DNA of 64,000 nucleotides. Origin: Bacillus timonensis. Lineage in GTDB: Bacteria > Bacillota > Bacilli > Bacillales > Bacillaceae_L. The stretch covers positions 186,001-250,000 of the forward strand of contig JAIVAN010000007.1 in the NCBI GenBank assembly GCA_020171895.1. The letters are read 5' to 3'. The notes under the pieces were generated by a model, which was not told the DNA's origin, searched no databases, and saw only the letters and a program-made list of their open reading frames with translations. A program made the position numbers and the translations under genes. Shown one piece after another: positions 21,136 to 30,890 of the stretch. Numbering within the stretch: position 1 is the stretch's first letter; each line of letters begins with the position of its first letter.

Positions 21136-21243
21136 ATACACAACTCCTAAACACCTGTCTTGACACCTATATTTACATATTTTTAAACTTATGACAAGAC
21201 TTTTTTTATTTGACATAACATGAAACAATATAAGTATGTTATT
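21136..21243. promoter_or_regulatory. Divergent nadB/nifS promoter region with candidate NadR operator
   Basis: Between the divergent genes lie TGTCTTGACA (21156-21165) and the inverted TGACAAGACT (21192-21201), and a further TTGACA near 21210. In B. subtilis NadR (YrxA) represses both operons from the corresponding intergenic region when nicotinate is available, and nadR itself lies just downstream of nifS here. The paired sites are visible; the binding is inferred. Confidence 0.5.
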
Positions 21244-21267
21244 TTAAGTAGAATTGGAGAATGTATG

Positions 21268-22398
21268 ATGATTTATTTAGATTATGCAGCAACGACACCA
21301 ATGTTAGATGAAGCGGTAAATGTTTATAGTAATGTAGCTAAAGAAATGTTTGGAAATCCTAGTAGCCTTCATGATTTAGGGACCCATTCTAAATCCTTAC
21401 TCGAGCTATGTAGAAAAGAATTAGCAGCCTTACTGAACGGAAAAGAAAACGGAATATATTTTACATCAGGAGGAACGGAATCCAATTTTCTTGCTTTACA
21501 AGCTTTAATTGATGCTCATTCATACAAGGGTAAACATATCATCACTACAAGAACAGAGCATTCTTCCATCTATAATTTTCTTCTAAAACTTGAAAAGGAA
21601 GGCTACAAAATTACCTATTTACCTGTAAACAAATCAGGTGAAATTTCCTTGGTGGATTTAGAACAAGCTCTTACTTCTGAAACTATCCTTACAACTATTC
21701 AACATGCAAATTCTGAAACTGGTGTTATTCAACCTGTGCTAGAAATTAGTAAGCTCTTAAAACAACATCAAGTGTTATTTCATAGCGATTGTGTACAAAC
21801 CTTTGGAAAGCTACCAATTGATCTACATAAGATCCCTTTTGATAGTTTGTCAATTTCAAGCCACAAAATTTATGGACCTAAAGGGGTTGGAGCAGTATAC
21901 ATTAACCCTTCTGTTAAATGGAATCCTTTCGTTCCAAATACCACACACGAGAAAGGATTAAGACCAGGAACAGTTAATGTACCAGGTATCGCTGCATTTA
22001 TTACAGCTGCACAAATGATTGTGAAAGATTTAGAAGCTGAAAGAGCGAGATTTAATGAACTTAGAGGAGTATTTATTGACTGCCTTAAGTCGGTAATTGA
22101 TAAGGTTGATATTATTCAAGCAAGCTCTGATAAACAATTGCAGCACATTGTCGGATTGAGAATCAAAGGGATTGAGGGACAATACTCTATGCTTGAGTTC
22201 AATCGGAAGGGAATAGCTATTTCAACTGGAAGCGCATGTCAAGTGGGTCAGCAAACTCCTTCTAGAACTATGCTAGCAGCAGGAAAGACTGAAGAAGAAG
22301 CAAGGCAATTTATTCGAATCTCCTTCGGAAAGCAAACATCAAAGGAAGACATTGAGAAGGCAGCGATAGTATGTAAAAATATATGTAATAATCTCTAA
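21268..22398 (+). CDS. nifS: Cysteine desulfurase NifS (NAD-synthesis associated)
   Basis: A PLP-dependent cysteine desulfurase that supplies sulfur for the Fe-S cluster of NadA in this context. Visible features are the N-terminal MIYLDYAATTPM, the substrate-site HSDCVQTFGKL, the PLP lysine in SISSHKIYGPKGVG and the catalytic cysteine in STGSACQVGQQ. I chose ATG 21268, which has GGAG eight bases upstream and matches B. subtilis NifS; the preceding ATG at 21265 is nearly equal. It is divergent from nadB and 22 bases before nadR. Confidence 0.94.
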   Translation: MIYLDYAATTPMLDEAVNVYSNVAKEMFGNPSSLHDLGTHSKSLLELCRKELAALLNGKENGIYFTSGGTESNFLALQALIDAHSYKGKHIITTRTEHSSIYNFLLKLEKEGYKITYLPVNKSGEISLVDLEQALTSETILTTIQHANSETGVIQPVLEISKLLKQHQVLFHSDCVQTFGKLPIDLHKIPFDSLSISSHKIYGPKGVGAVYINPSVKWNPFVPNTTHEKGLRPGTVNVPGIAAFITAAQMIVKDLEAERARFNELRGVFIDCLKSVIDKVDIIQASSDKQLQHIVGLRIKGIEGQYSMLEFNRKGIAISTGSACQVGQQTPSRTMLAAGKTEEEARQFIRISFGKQTSKEDIEKAAIVCKNICNNL

Positions 22399-22420
22399 TA
22401 TAGATAGGAATGACATATTA

Positions 22421-22957
22421 ATGAAAGACGAAAAAAAGATTTTAGGTGAAAATAGGCGCGAAATGATCCTTAAAAAATTGAAAGAAAATAATGGCCCTTT
22501 AACAGGTGGCGAGCTTGCAGCGATTACAAATGTCAGTCGCCAAGTAATTGTCCAAGATATCTCTTTGTTAAAGGCACGTAACGAACCTATCATGGCAACT
22601 AGCCAAGGATATCTCTATATACAAAATCAGTTAAGTAGACAAATCCATTCAAGGGTTATCGCCTGTTTTCATTCACCAGAACAAACAAAAGAAGAGATGC
22701 AAATTGTTGTAGATAATGGCGTTACGATGAAGGATGTGATCATTGAACATCCTGTTTATGGGGATTTAACAGCATCCGTTATGGTCAGTAATCGAAAAGA
22801 AGTCGAGCAATTCATTAAGAAAATAACGGATACGAACTCTGCTTATTTATCTCAATTAACAGATGGGACACACTTGCATACACTTGAAGCTGACACTATT
22901 GAAAAGTTAGATGCAGCTGTTTCTACATTACAAAAAGCAGGATTCTTATTTGAATAA
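22421..22957 (+). CDS. nadR: Transcriptional repressor of NAD synthesis NadR (YrxA/NiaR)
   Basis: A nicotinate-responsive repressor of NAD genes. Residues 12-66 form an N-terminal winged-helix domain (LTGGELAAITNVSRQVIVQDISLLKA). The rest is a 3H domain, whose conserved histidines are seen in ACFHSPEQT, IIEHPVYGDL and TDGTHLHTLE; these bind a metal and the ligand. The protein of 178 residues has the family length. It follows nifS by 22 bases and so should be cotranscribed and autoregulated. Its own terminator is split by the IS element. Confidence 0.95.
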   Translation: MKDEKKILGENRREMILKKLKENNGPLTGGELAAITNVSRQVIVQDISLLKARNEPIMATSQGYLYIQNQLSRQIHSRVIACFHSPEQTKEEMQIVVDNGVTMKDVIIEHPVYGDLTASVMVSNRKEVEQFIKKITDTNSAYLSQLTDGTHLHTLEADTIEKLDAAVSTLQKAGFLFE

Positions 22958-23036
22958 TAAGTAGTAAAAGCAAAAGGCACCAAACCTCTACTGAACTGCC
23001 CCCTGTCAAGTAGACAGTGGTAATAATAAAAATGAT

Positions 23037-23924
23037 TTAAGCGGCTTTAGCTCTATATTCCATAGGGCTAAGGCCGTTTAATCTTTTTTGGTATCTTTCA
23101 TGATTATAAAAATGGATGTACTCATCTATCGCAGTAGTAAGTTCCTCAAATGTCTTATATTTATTTAGATAATACTTCTCACATTTCAGTGTCCCAAAAA
23201 AAGACTCCATTGGTCCATTATCAATACACCGACCAACTCGTGACATGCTTTGTGTCATCTCTGCCGCATCTATTTTTCGTTTGAACCCTTTAGAGGTGTA
23301 TTGGAATTGGAATCCACGGTCACTATGGATAAGAGGGTGTGCTCCATTCAATAGTACTGTGGCTCGATCAAGTGTTTTGAATACGAGTTGATTATTATTG
23401 GAGTGTCCTAGAACATAACTTATAATGGATCCGTCATAAATATCACGAATCGCACTTAAATAGGCCTTTTTTGATTGGCCATACTTAAATTCCGTAACGT
23501 CCGTTACCCATTTTTCATTTGGTTTTTCGGCTGTAAATTCACGATTTAATATATTGTCTGCCACATGTTGAGGTGTAGAGCGTTTATATTGCTTCTTCTT
23601 GACACGAATGACAGAGCGTAATCCAGCCACTTTCATCAATCGATAGATTCTTTTATGATTAAGCTTCTCCTCAAACTTTCTATTCATGTGAAGGGTCATT
23701 TGACGATAACCAAATATGCCATCAACTTTTTCATGGAGAGTTTTCATCTCTTTGATGATTTCTTTATTCAGTATTTCTCCGGATGTAGGAGTTCGATTTA
23801 TCCACTTATAGTACGCAGAACGTGCAATATCAGCAATTTCACAAAGTAAACTAATGCTTAAATTCTCTTTTTCATGAAGCTCCTGAATAGCGATATACTT
23901 ATCCTCAAATCGGATTTGGCTTAT
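23037..23924 (-). CDS. IS3-family transposase OrfB (DDE integrase domain)
   Basis: The catalytic half of the transposase. The integrase core begins at NEKWVTDVTEF and contains the first Asp there, the second in LIHSDRGFQFQYTS and the Glu in CIDNGPMESFFGTLKCE, the DD35E triad. The N-terminal part has an HTH_21-like region (IFGYRQMTLHMNRKF). The frame is open upstream of the first ATG (23747) into the end of orfA. Expression is expected mainly as an OrfAB fusion by -1 frameshift at A-AAA-AAG (23957-23951). Another possibility is start at an ATA (23924) five bases after AGGAGG, so the coordinate given is the maximum for a free OrfB. Confidence 0.88.
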   Translation of the reverse strand: MSQIRFEDKYIAIQELHEKENLSISLLCEIADIARSAYYKWINRTPTSGEILNKEIIKEMKTLHEKVDGIFGYRQMTLHMNRKFEEKLNHKRIYRLMKVAGLRSVIRVKKKQYKRSTPQHVADNILNREFTAEKPNEKWVTDVTEFKYGQSKKAYLSAIRDIYDGSIISYVLGHSNNNQLVFKTLDRATVLLNGAHPLIHSDRGFQFQYTSKGFKRKIDAAEMTQSMSRVGRCIDNGPMESFFGTLKCEKYYLNKYKTFEELTTAIDEYIHFYNHERYQKRLNGLSPMEYRAKAA

Positions 23925-24598
23925 TTTCGCCTCCTTTCGATCTCCTCTAACTTTTTTAAGAACAAATTCTCCGCACGTAACCGTTCATTTTCTCTTTCTA
24001 ACCTTTTCATTTGAAGGTTGATTTTCTCTTGAGTTAGCTTAGCTTCTTCTTTCTTATAACCACGTTTATCTTTCAGCGCTTCATCTCCGCCATCTTCATA
24101 CTTCTTAACCCATTGATAAACTTGTTGGTAAGAAACATTGTAAGTATTAGCTGCTTCTTGATAATCTTTTCCTTTCCCCAAGCAATCAAGTACAATTTGT
24201 ATTCGTTCTTCCCAAGTCGTTTTTCTTCCCTTAGTCATAGAGCTCGTCCTTTCTTTTGACGTATCCTTTAAATCTCTATGACTATTATACTGCTTTACCC
24301 ATCTCTGGAGTACCGATCTACTAGAAGTCTCGTACTTTCGAATAAGTTCTAATTGAGAGTACTTTCCCGATAGAAAATCCCTCACAGCTTCTTCCTTTAA
24401 CTCTTTAGGGTATGGCTGCCATGTTCTTAAATCATTTAAACCACTCAACCCATATTTTTCATGTTTTTCAATCCAATCATATAGAGTCCTTGTAGAAATA
24501 TTATATTTAGAACATATTTCTGTAATAGTGTAGTCTTCGTTTTTGTATGACATTATAATTGCGTACTTAAACTCGCTAGAGTAAAATTTGTTGGACAA
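23921..24598 (-). CDS. IS3-family transposase OrfA (helix-turn-helix)
   Basis: A 225-residue DNA-binding half of an IS150-type transposase. It has two or three successive helix-turn-helix units (ITEICSKYNISTRTLYDWIEK, LIRKYETSSRSVLQRWVKQY and YQEAANTYNVSYQQVYQWVKKY) and ends in a leucine-rich coiled coil (LQMKRLERENERLRAENLFLKKL) used for multimerisation. The start is TTG 24598 behind a GGGGGG. Near its end lies the slippery AAAAAAG followed by GAGGAG and AGGAGG, the usual stimulator of -1 frameshifting. Confidence 0.92.
   Translation of the reverse strand: MSNKFYSSEFKYAIIMSYKNEDYTITEICSKYNISTRTLYDWIEKHEKYGLSGLNDLRTWQPYPKELKEEAVRDFLSGKYSQLELIRKYETSSRSVLQRWVKQYNSHRDLKDTSKERTSSMTKGRKTTWEERIQIVLDCLGKGKDYQEAANTYNVSYQQVYQWVKKYEDGGDEALKDKRGYKKEEAKLTQEKINLQMKRLERENERLRAENLFLKKLEEIERRRK
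23951..23957 (-). other. Programmed -1 frameshift site of the IS element
   Basis: The minus strand reads TTA AAA AAG in the orfA frame, a standard A-AAA-AAG slippery heptamer. GAGGAG (8 bases on) and AGGAGG further downstream can act as ribosome-stalling signals. The -1 frame stays open into the integrase domain. Confidence 0.8.
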
Positions 24599-24686
24599 AA
24601 AAAGCCCCCCTTAAGGAAAACAGATTTTTATTTTTTAATCTGTCTATCTTAGGGGGAGCATATCATACTATGAGTTCTAGTGCCTT

Positions 24687-25550
24687 TTATTCACTATAAT
24701 AGTATGGATAGCTGCCTAATACCTTCACATTGCAACCTATTGCTTCTAATTCTTTAATCGATCCAGGAATTAAGACTTCATCCATTTTCTTTTCAATATC
24801 TATTATAAAGAAATAATTACCAAGACCTGTTTTCATAGGTCTTGATTCTATTTTAGATAAGTTTAGTTTTCGCCAAGCAAAAGCAGAAAGTACTTGATGT
24901 AATGCCCCTGATTGATTAGTTGGAAGCGTAATTAACAACGTCGTTTTATAACCTGTGTGTACTAATGAAGTTTGATTTATAAACTGTATAGGAGAAGGGT
25001 GCAAAACGACAAACCTTGTATTATTGTTTTCGAAATCATGGATACTAGGTTTGACAATAGTTAAATGATATTCCTTTGCAGCAGCTTCATTTGCTATCGC
25101 ACCAAGCATCATTTCGGGATTTTCACTAACATATTGTGCAGCAGCACCAGTAGATGATGTGTACTCAATTTCAGCATGATTAAAATTTTCGTTTAAAAAC
25201 TTATGACATTGTGCAACAGCATGGGAGTGAGACAACACTTTTGTTATATCATTCCAAGACTTTTTATGATTAGGGTGTACCATTAAATGTTGCTTTATTG
25301 GTACCACAACTTCACTGATTATATGTAATGTTTGTTCATGGAACAAATAGTCTATCGTTAAATTCACTGAACCTTCAATCGCATTTTCTATTGGTACAAC
25401 GCAGAAAGTAACCTCCTGCTTATGTGTTGCATCAATACATTCTGGTATCGTTTTATATGGAATTGTTACATCTTGTGGAAATAATTTTTTAACAGCTAGC
25501 TCAGTAAAAGTTGCTTTCGGCCCTAAATATCCAATCCTTGTCTCCTTCAC
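24687..25550 (-). CDS. pheA: Prephenate dehydratase
   Basis: Converts prephenate to phenylpyruvate in phenylalanine synthesis. The 287 residues contain the periplasmic-binding-like catalytic domain with VPIENAIEGSVNLTIDYL, SHSHAVAQCHKFL and the TRF motif (NNNTRFVVLHP), then an ACT domain with GALHQVLSAFAWRKLNLSKI and the phenylalanine-sensing ESRP. GTG 25550 has AGGAG seven bases upstream and gives a family-like start; the longer TTG start overlaps pheB. The stop codon overlaps one arm of the interrupted terminator. Confidence 0.96.
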   Translation of the reverse strand: MKETRIGYLGPKATFTELAVKKLFPQDVTIPYKTIPECIDATHKQEVTFCVVPIENAIEGSVNLTIDYLFHEQTLHIISEVVVPIKQHLMVHPNHKKSWNDITKVLSHSHAVAQCHKFLNENFNHAEIEYTSSTGAAAQYVSENPEMMLGAIANEAAAKEYHLTIVKPSIHDFENNNTRFVVLHPSPIQFINQTSLVHTGYKTTLLITLPTNQSGALHQVLSAFAWRKLNLSKIESRPMKTGLGNYFFIIDIEKKMDEVLIPGSIKELEAIGCNVKVLGSYPYYYSE

Positions 25551-25564
25551 ACTACTATCTCCTA

Positions 25565-26005
25565 TCAACCAACAATTTCTACCTTTTCAATAAACTCTAG
25601 TTTTCTTAACTCATATAACAATTCACTAATTTCAATGCTCATTCCAGATGTGTCCAATGACATCGTCACGTTTGCTTTTCCTCTTATTGGAATTGTTTGA
25701 TGAATTGTAAGGACATTACATCTTGTTGATGCAACAACTGCTAAAAGCTTTGAGAGAATGCCTGATTGATCCTCTAAATAAAAAAACAAGGTGATAATTT
25801 TTTCCTTTACGATAGAGTGAAAAGGAAAAACTGTATCTCTATATTTGTAGAATGCACTTCTGCTTAGGTCAACTTTTTTAACCGCCTCTGCAATTGACCC
25901 TGCTTTTTTTCTCTCTAAAAGTTTTTTAGCATCCAACGTCTTTTTTATTGCTTCTGGTAAAACGTCTTCCCTTACAAGATAAAATTCACCATCTTGATTT
26001 TTCAA
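25565..26005 (-). CDS. pheB: ACT domain protein PheB
   Basis: A 146-residue protein of the PheB family. The N-terminal half is a short helical region ([23 protein letters not shown] ending in an HTH-like [19 protein letters not shown]). The C-terminal half is an ACT domain ([20 protein letters not shown]) that probably binds an aromatic amino acid. It is linked to phenylalanine or homoserine metabolism in Bacillus, but the exact activity is uncertain. TTG 26005 follows GGGGAG. pheA begins 15 bases after its stop, and obg is upstream as in B. subtilis. Confidence 0.92.
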   Translation of the reverse strand: MKNQDGEFYLVREDVLPEAIKKTLDAKKLLERKKAGSIAEAVKKVDLSRSAFYKYRDTVFPFHSIVKEKIITLFFYLEDQSGILSKLLAVVASTRCNVLTIHQTIPIRGKANVTMSLDTSGMSIEISELLYELRKLEFIEKVEIVG

Positions 26006-26072
26006 CCGAATACACTCCCCTCACTGTATAATCAAACAAAAGGGTTCCTATTTTTAAAGAATAAAAAGAAAG

Positions 26073-26110
26073 CTAGGAGGTATGAAAAAAGGATCTTCAT
26101 ACACTCCTAG
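26073..26110 (-). terminator. Intrinsic terminator after obg
   Basis: CTAGGAG-TATGAA pairs with TTCATA-CTCCTAG, and CTTTCTTTTTATT follows on the minus strand. It separates obg from pheB. Confidence 0.85.
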
Positions 26111-26120
26111 AAGTTATTGG

Positions 26121-27410
<1,290 letters not shown>

Positions 27411-27486
27411 TTACTTCCTCCGTTCTATATTTGCAGGTAACCTCTAATTTAGTTTCAGACAAATATAGGTTATTTCTACTAGTAGT

Positions 27487-28026
27487 TTACTTGACCATCA
27501 CGATGACGGTTAATTCATTTTTTTGTACAATAGACGATTTGACTTCAATACATGTCGATGAATCATTACTTTGTTCTAACCAATTTTGAATTTCTTCTTT
27601 ATGATTTATTATTCCACTAAAATCAAAAATGAATCGAACATCTTGGGTGTTCACTTCAATTGTAATACTAATATGATTATCCGCAATGCTATCAACAGCT
27701 TTGTCTAAACTCAACATAAAGTTCTTGCACCACTGTGTTATTTCAATATCATAGTGAGAAAGGTTAAATAGATCCCCTAAAACTTCATATTCCATCCTAA
27801 TTTTATGAGTTTCCCAATTATATGTCATTAAGAAGGCCGCTAAGTTTGGGGCTTGTAGATTTGTTAGTTTACTTTCGTTTTGTGACTCTATGACGATTTC
27901 TTCTATAATATCCTTCACACGGTCAAGTTTATTTAAGGCAAGGTTCCCTTTTATTAATTGAATTTTATTTAACCAATCATGGCGAGAATGCCTTAATAGG
28001 TCAACAATACGATTATTCTCCATCAT
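27487..28026 (-). CDS. spo0B: Sporulation initiation phosphotransferase Spo0B
   Basis: Spo0B passes phosphate from Spo0F to Spo0A in the sporulation phosphorelay. The 179-residue protein has the phosphoacceptor histidine in HSRHDWLNKIQLIKGNL (His near residue 16), inside an N-terminal helical hairpin that dimerises. A degenerate histidine-kinase-like ATPase fold lies in the C-terminal half. GGAG stands close to two successive ATGs (28026 and 28023), so the start is uncertain by one codon. Upstream is the rpmA terminator and a 150-bp gap that should hold its promoter. Confidence 0.93.
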   Translation of the reverse strand: MMENNRIVDLLRHSRHDWLNKIQLIKGNLALNKLDRVKDIIEEIVIESQNESKLTNLQAPNLAAFLMTYNWETHKIRMEYEVLGDLFNLSHYDIEITQWCKNFMLSLDKAVDSIADNHISITIEVNTQDVRFIFDFSGIINHKEEIQNWLEQSNDSSTCIEVKSSIVQKNELTVIVMVK

Positions 28027-28184
28027 ATAACTCCTACTAACTAAGAATATAGAATCTCATTTAAAAATTATAACAGACTAATGGTAAAAATACTATTAGG
28101 GGTAGCGAATCTGTTTGAAGGAGTGATTGAGTATGAAAAGAAGAGTCTGCTCATTACCTACAGGTATAAGGTAAAGGTAAAAAT

Positions 28185-28212
28185 AAAACTCTAACCAATT
28201 GGTTAGAGTTTT
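28185..28212 (-). terminator. Intrinsic terminator after rpmA
   Basis: A perfect palindrome with arms AAAACTCTAACCAA and TTGGTTAGAGTTTT, followed by ATTTTTACC on the minus strand. It ends the rplU-prp-rpmA operon. Confidence 0.88.
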
Positions 28213-28222
28213 ATGAAATAGC

Positions 28223-28525
<303 letters not shown>

Positions 28526-28861
28526 CTAGTGATTAATGTTTATTTTTATATACTGTCCATAATCTTTTTCGATCGATTCTAAAGCAATAACCATACCTTC
28601 GAGTAAAAGCTGAATTTTTTGGTTTATCTCATCTGTTAGATCCCTCGGAACCTCACAGCTTAAGTAACCTCCATCTCCACCTTGTTTGATGATAGGTGTT
28701 ACTTTAGTTAATCCAATGATGGCATTTATGGCGCCAATCGAAACAGCTGATACTCCAGCACAAACAATATCCTGTCCACGCTTCGCAAAGTTAGCATGTC
28801 CACTTATTGTAAACGATTTTATCGATCCATGAGTTGACCGTGAGATCGTTACATTAACCAT
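28526..28861 (-). CDS. prp: Ribosomal-processing cysteine protease Prp
   Basis: Prp (YsxB) removes the N-terminal leader of L27 in Firmicutes. The 111 residues show the catalytic histidine in TISGHANFAKRG (near residue 22) and the catalytic cysteine in QDIVCAGVSAVSIGAINAI (near 34). It lies between rplU and rpmA, as usual. Prp action on L27 is known from Staphylococcus aureus and inferred here from the intact LRLDLQFF leader. Confidence 0.93.
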   Translation of the reverse strand: MVNVTISRSTHGSIKSFTISGHANFAKRGQDIVCAGVSAVSIGAINAIIGLTKVTPIIKQGGDGGYLSCEVPRDLTDEINQKIQLLLEGMVIALESIEKDYGQYIKININH

Positions 28862-28873
28862 CGTTAACCAGCC

Positions 28874-29182
28874 TTACGCGTTGATTTTTTCAATAACAAC
28901 TTTAGTAAATGGTTGACGGTGACCTTGTTTGCGACGGTAGTTCTTTTTAGGCTTGTATTTGAAAACAGTGATCTTTTTAGCGCGACCTTGTTTTTCAATT
29001 TTAGCAGTAACTGTTGCACCTTCTACTGTCGGGCTACCAACTTTAACGTTATCGCCACCAACGAATAAAACTTTGTCAAAAGTAACTGACTCGCCTTGTT
29101 CTCCGTCAAGCTTTTCAATGAAAATCTCTTGACCTTCTTGAACTTTAATTTGTTTTCCACCAGTTTCAATAATTGCGTACAT
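28874..29182 (-). CDS. rplU: 50S ribosomal protein L21
   Basis: A 102-residue 50S protein binding 23S rRNA. Starts with [18 protein letters not shown] and ends with the family motif [27 protein letters not shown] precedes ATG 29182. It begins the rplU-prp-rpmA operon behind a structured leader. Confidence 0.98.
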   Translation of the reverse strand: MYAIIETGGKQIKVQEGQEIFIEKLDGEQGESVTFDKVLFVGGDNVKVGSPTVEGATVTAKIEKQGRAKKITVFKYKPKKNYRRKQGHRQPFTKVVIEKINA

Positions 29183-29294
29183 AATTGCACCTCCTATATT
29201 AGACTCAGACTCGCCAAAAATCAGGCGTTTTCATGCACTGAAAATCTTAAAGACCTGTTTTGAGCGGTTGTAGCATGGGTGCTACAAACAACAT
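29183..29294 (-). ncRNA. Ribosomal protein L21 leader
   Basis: The 110-nt leader of rplU contains two clear hairpins on the minus strand: GTAGCA-ccca-TGCTAC (29267-29282) and CGCC-TGATTTT-TGGCG just before the ribosome binding site. Its place and layout match the L21 leader RNA of Firmicutes, thought to be an autoregulatory binding site for L21. I recognise it by context and stems, without a covariance search. Confidence 0.72.
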
Positions 29295-29300
29295 CAAAAT

Positions 29301-29328
29301 GTTATCATAAAAAGAAGTAGCGTGTCAA
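29301..29328 (-). promoter_or_regulatory. Candidate sigma-A promoter of rplU-prp-rpmA
   Basis: On the minus strand TTGACA (29328-29323) and GATAAC (29306-29301) are separated by 16 bases. Transcription would start near 29294, at the first hairpin of the leader. Confidence 0.55.
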
Positions 29329-29349
29329 TATAAAATAAAGATAAAGAAG

Positions 29350-30825
29350 TTATCTAAATGATTGTAGTTTCGATTCAAGTTCATTTCTTGAACCTATCTG
29401 TTTTACCCTATAGTCAATATTTTTTTCTTCACATTCGGTAATGAAAATTGAAAACTGTAATACCTCTTCTAGTCTTTTTATGTGAAAACTTGAATCTGCA
29501 TAATAGAGCTCTTTCACATCTTTTCTAGCTTCAATCCATACTGCCTCTTCAGTCATGCTTCGTAATTCCCAAAGCTCACGTTCTAATTGAAAGGCAATGG
29601 TCTCTGCTGTTTTTACCACTCCTGTACCCAAACACGTTTGACATTGCTCCATTAACGTCTCATCAATACTTTGCCTAACTTTTTTTCTCGTTAATTCTAC
29701 AATTCCTAGTTGTGTAAAGCCAAAGATCATTATTCTTACACGATCAAGCTTAGCCTGCTGATTTAACACCGATAAGATCCTCTGTTTATCTTTTTCATTG
29801 GGCATCTCAATAAAATCGATTAAGACCATGCCGCCGATATCTCTTAAACGCAACTGTCTTAAAATTTCTATTGCTGCAAGTTCATTTGTCTTTAATACCG
29901 TTTCTCTGTAAGAGGCTTTCCCTTTATATTTTCCTGTATTTACATCAATTATGGTCATCGCTTCTGTTCGTTCAATAATAATATACGCACCGTTGTCTAA
30001 CCATACAATCTTCTTTAAAGCTTTTTCTAATTCCTTGTCGACTAATTCATACGTGAAAATATTTTCCTTTCCACTATAAAGCGATAGTGTGAGTTGTCCT
30101 ATCTCTTTCAATGGAGTAAGCGTTTTATACGTTTCAAGATCATCTACAACAATTTCTGTAAGATCGTGTGAAGGAATTTCATTAATCATTCTTTCTACAA
30201 TGTCATTTGCTTCAAAGAAAATACTTGGTGTTTTTTGAGAATGCGCTCTTTTTACTAAATGGTTATATTTTTTTCGTAAAATATCTATTTCGCGTAAAAC
30301 AACATCTTCATTTTCCCGTTCACTTGCTGTACGAATAATAAACCCTTCATGATTCTGCTTAATATTACTAAGGAATGTTCTCCACTTTTCTTGTTCAGTA
30401 CTTTGCATTTTACGTGAAACAGCAATGTAGTCACCATATGGTAGATAGATTACGAACTGCCCAGGAATTTCAATCATTCCAGTTAACTTAGGACCCTTAC
30501 CTCCGACTCCCTCTTTTACTACTTGAACTAATATTTCTTCACCTTGATGTACAAAATGAGAGATAGTCTTCGTTTTTTTATCCTCATCAGAACAAAGTTG
30601 GTATGATTTTAATTGGTCTCTATGAATAAAGCCATTTTTAGCTACCCCAATATCAACAAATGCTGCCTGCATTCCTGGGAGGACATTAATAACCCTCCCC
30701 TTATAGATATTACCTGTTATGTCAATTTGGTTGGGTTGCTGAATTTTTAGTTCTGTCACTTTTCCTTTTTCTAAAACAGCAATTCTTTTTTCATTTGTTG
30801 CTACATTCATGATAAGCTTCTTCAT
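29350..30825 (-). CDS. rng: Ribonuclease G (Rne/Rng family)
   Basis: A 491-residue RNase E/G family endoribonuclease for rRNA and mRNA processing. It has an N-terminal S1 RNA-binding domain (GNIYKGRVINVLPGMQAAFVDIG), the catalytic metal aspartates in TIIDVNTGKY and VLIDFIEMP, and the zinc-link cysteines in CQTCLGTGVV. B. subtilis itself lacks this gene, while many other Bacillaceae have it between spoIVFB and rplU. ATG 30825 has a GGGG site upstream and gives a family-like start; the frame extends 21 codons further. Confidence 0.92.
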   Translation of the reverse strand: MKKLIMNVATNEKRIAVLEKGKVTELKIQQPNQIDITGNIYKGRVINVLPGMQAAFVDIGVAKNGFIHRDQLKSYQLCSDEDKKTKTISHFVHQGEEILVQVVKEGVGGKGPKLTGMIEIPGQFVIYLPYGDYIAVSRKMQSTEQEKWRTFLSNIKQNHEGFIIRTASERENEDVVLREIDILRKKYNHLVKRAHSQKTPSIFFEANDIVERMINEIPSHDLTEIVVDDLETYKTLTPLKEIGQLTLSLYSGKENIFTYELVDKELEKALKKIVWLDNGAYIIIERTEAMTIIDVNTGKYKGKASYRETVLKTNELAAIEILRQLRLRDIGGMVLIDFIEMPNEKDKQRILSVLNQQAKLDRVRIMIFGFTQLGIVELTRKKVRQSIDETLMEQCQTCLGTGVVKTAETIAFQLERELWELRSMTEEAVWIEARKDVKELYYADSSFHIKRLEEVLQFSIFITECEEKNIDYRVKQIGSRNELESKLQSFR

Positions 30826-30890
30826 TTTCTGCCCCACTTTTGTAAATCTTATAGCATCAAATTTACCGATAAAAAATACCTTCGTCAATA

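Larger units (their letters stand above)
22992..24665 (-). mobile_element. IS3-family (IS150-like) insertion sequence, complete
   Basis: Ends are imperfect inverted repeats: TGAACTGCCCCCTGTCAAG at the left and, on the other strand, TGATATGCTCCCCCTAAG at the right, both followed by AGACAG. A 3-bp target duplication TAC flanks it (22989-22991 and 24666-24668). It encodes OrfA and OrfB on the minus strand, with a frameshift site between them. Ends, duplication and frames look intact, so it may be active. No second copy is present in the window. Confidence 0.93.
22972..24688. terminator. nadR/pheA bidirectional terminator, interrupted by the IS element
   Basis: Removing the IS element and one copy of the TAC duplication restores AAAAGGCAC (22972-22980), an inner CCTC-TACTAT-GAG part, and GTGCCTTTT (24680-24688). 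This would be a bidirectional terminator between the convergent nadR and pheA. The element sits in the apical loop. The two stem arms are now about 1.7 kb apart. Confidence 0.7.

Noticed and set aside
22992-24665. The IS element as a degenerate or partial copy
   Set aside because: The orfB frame seems to start late only because the fusion is made by frameshift; both ends, the TAC duplication and the DDE residues are present.
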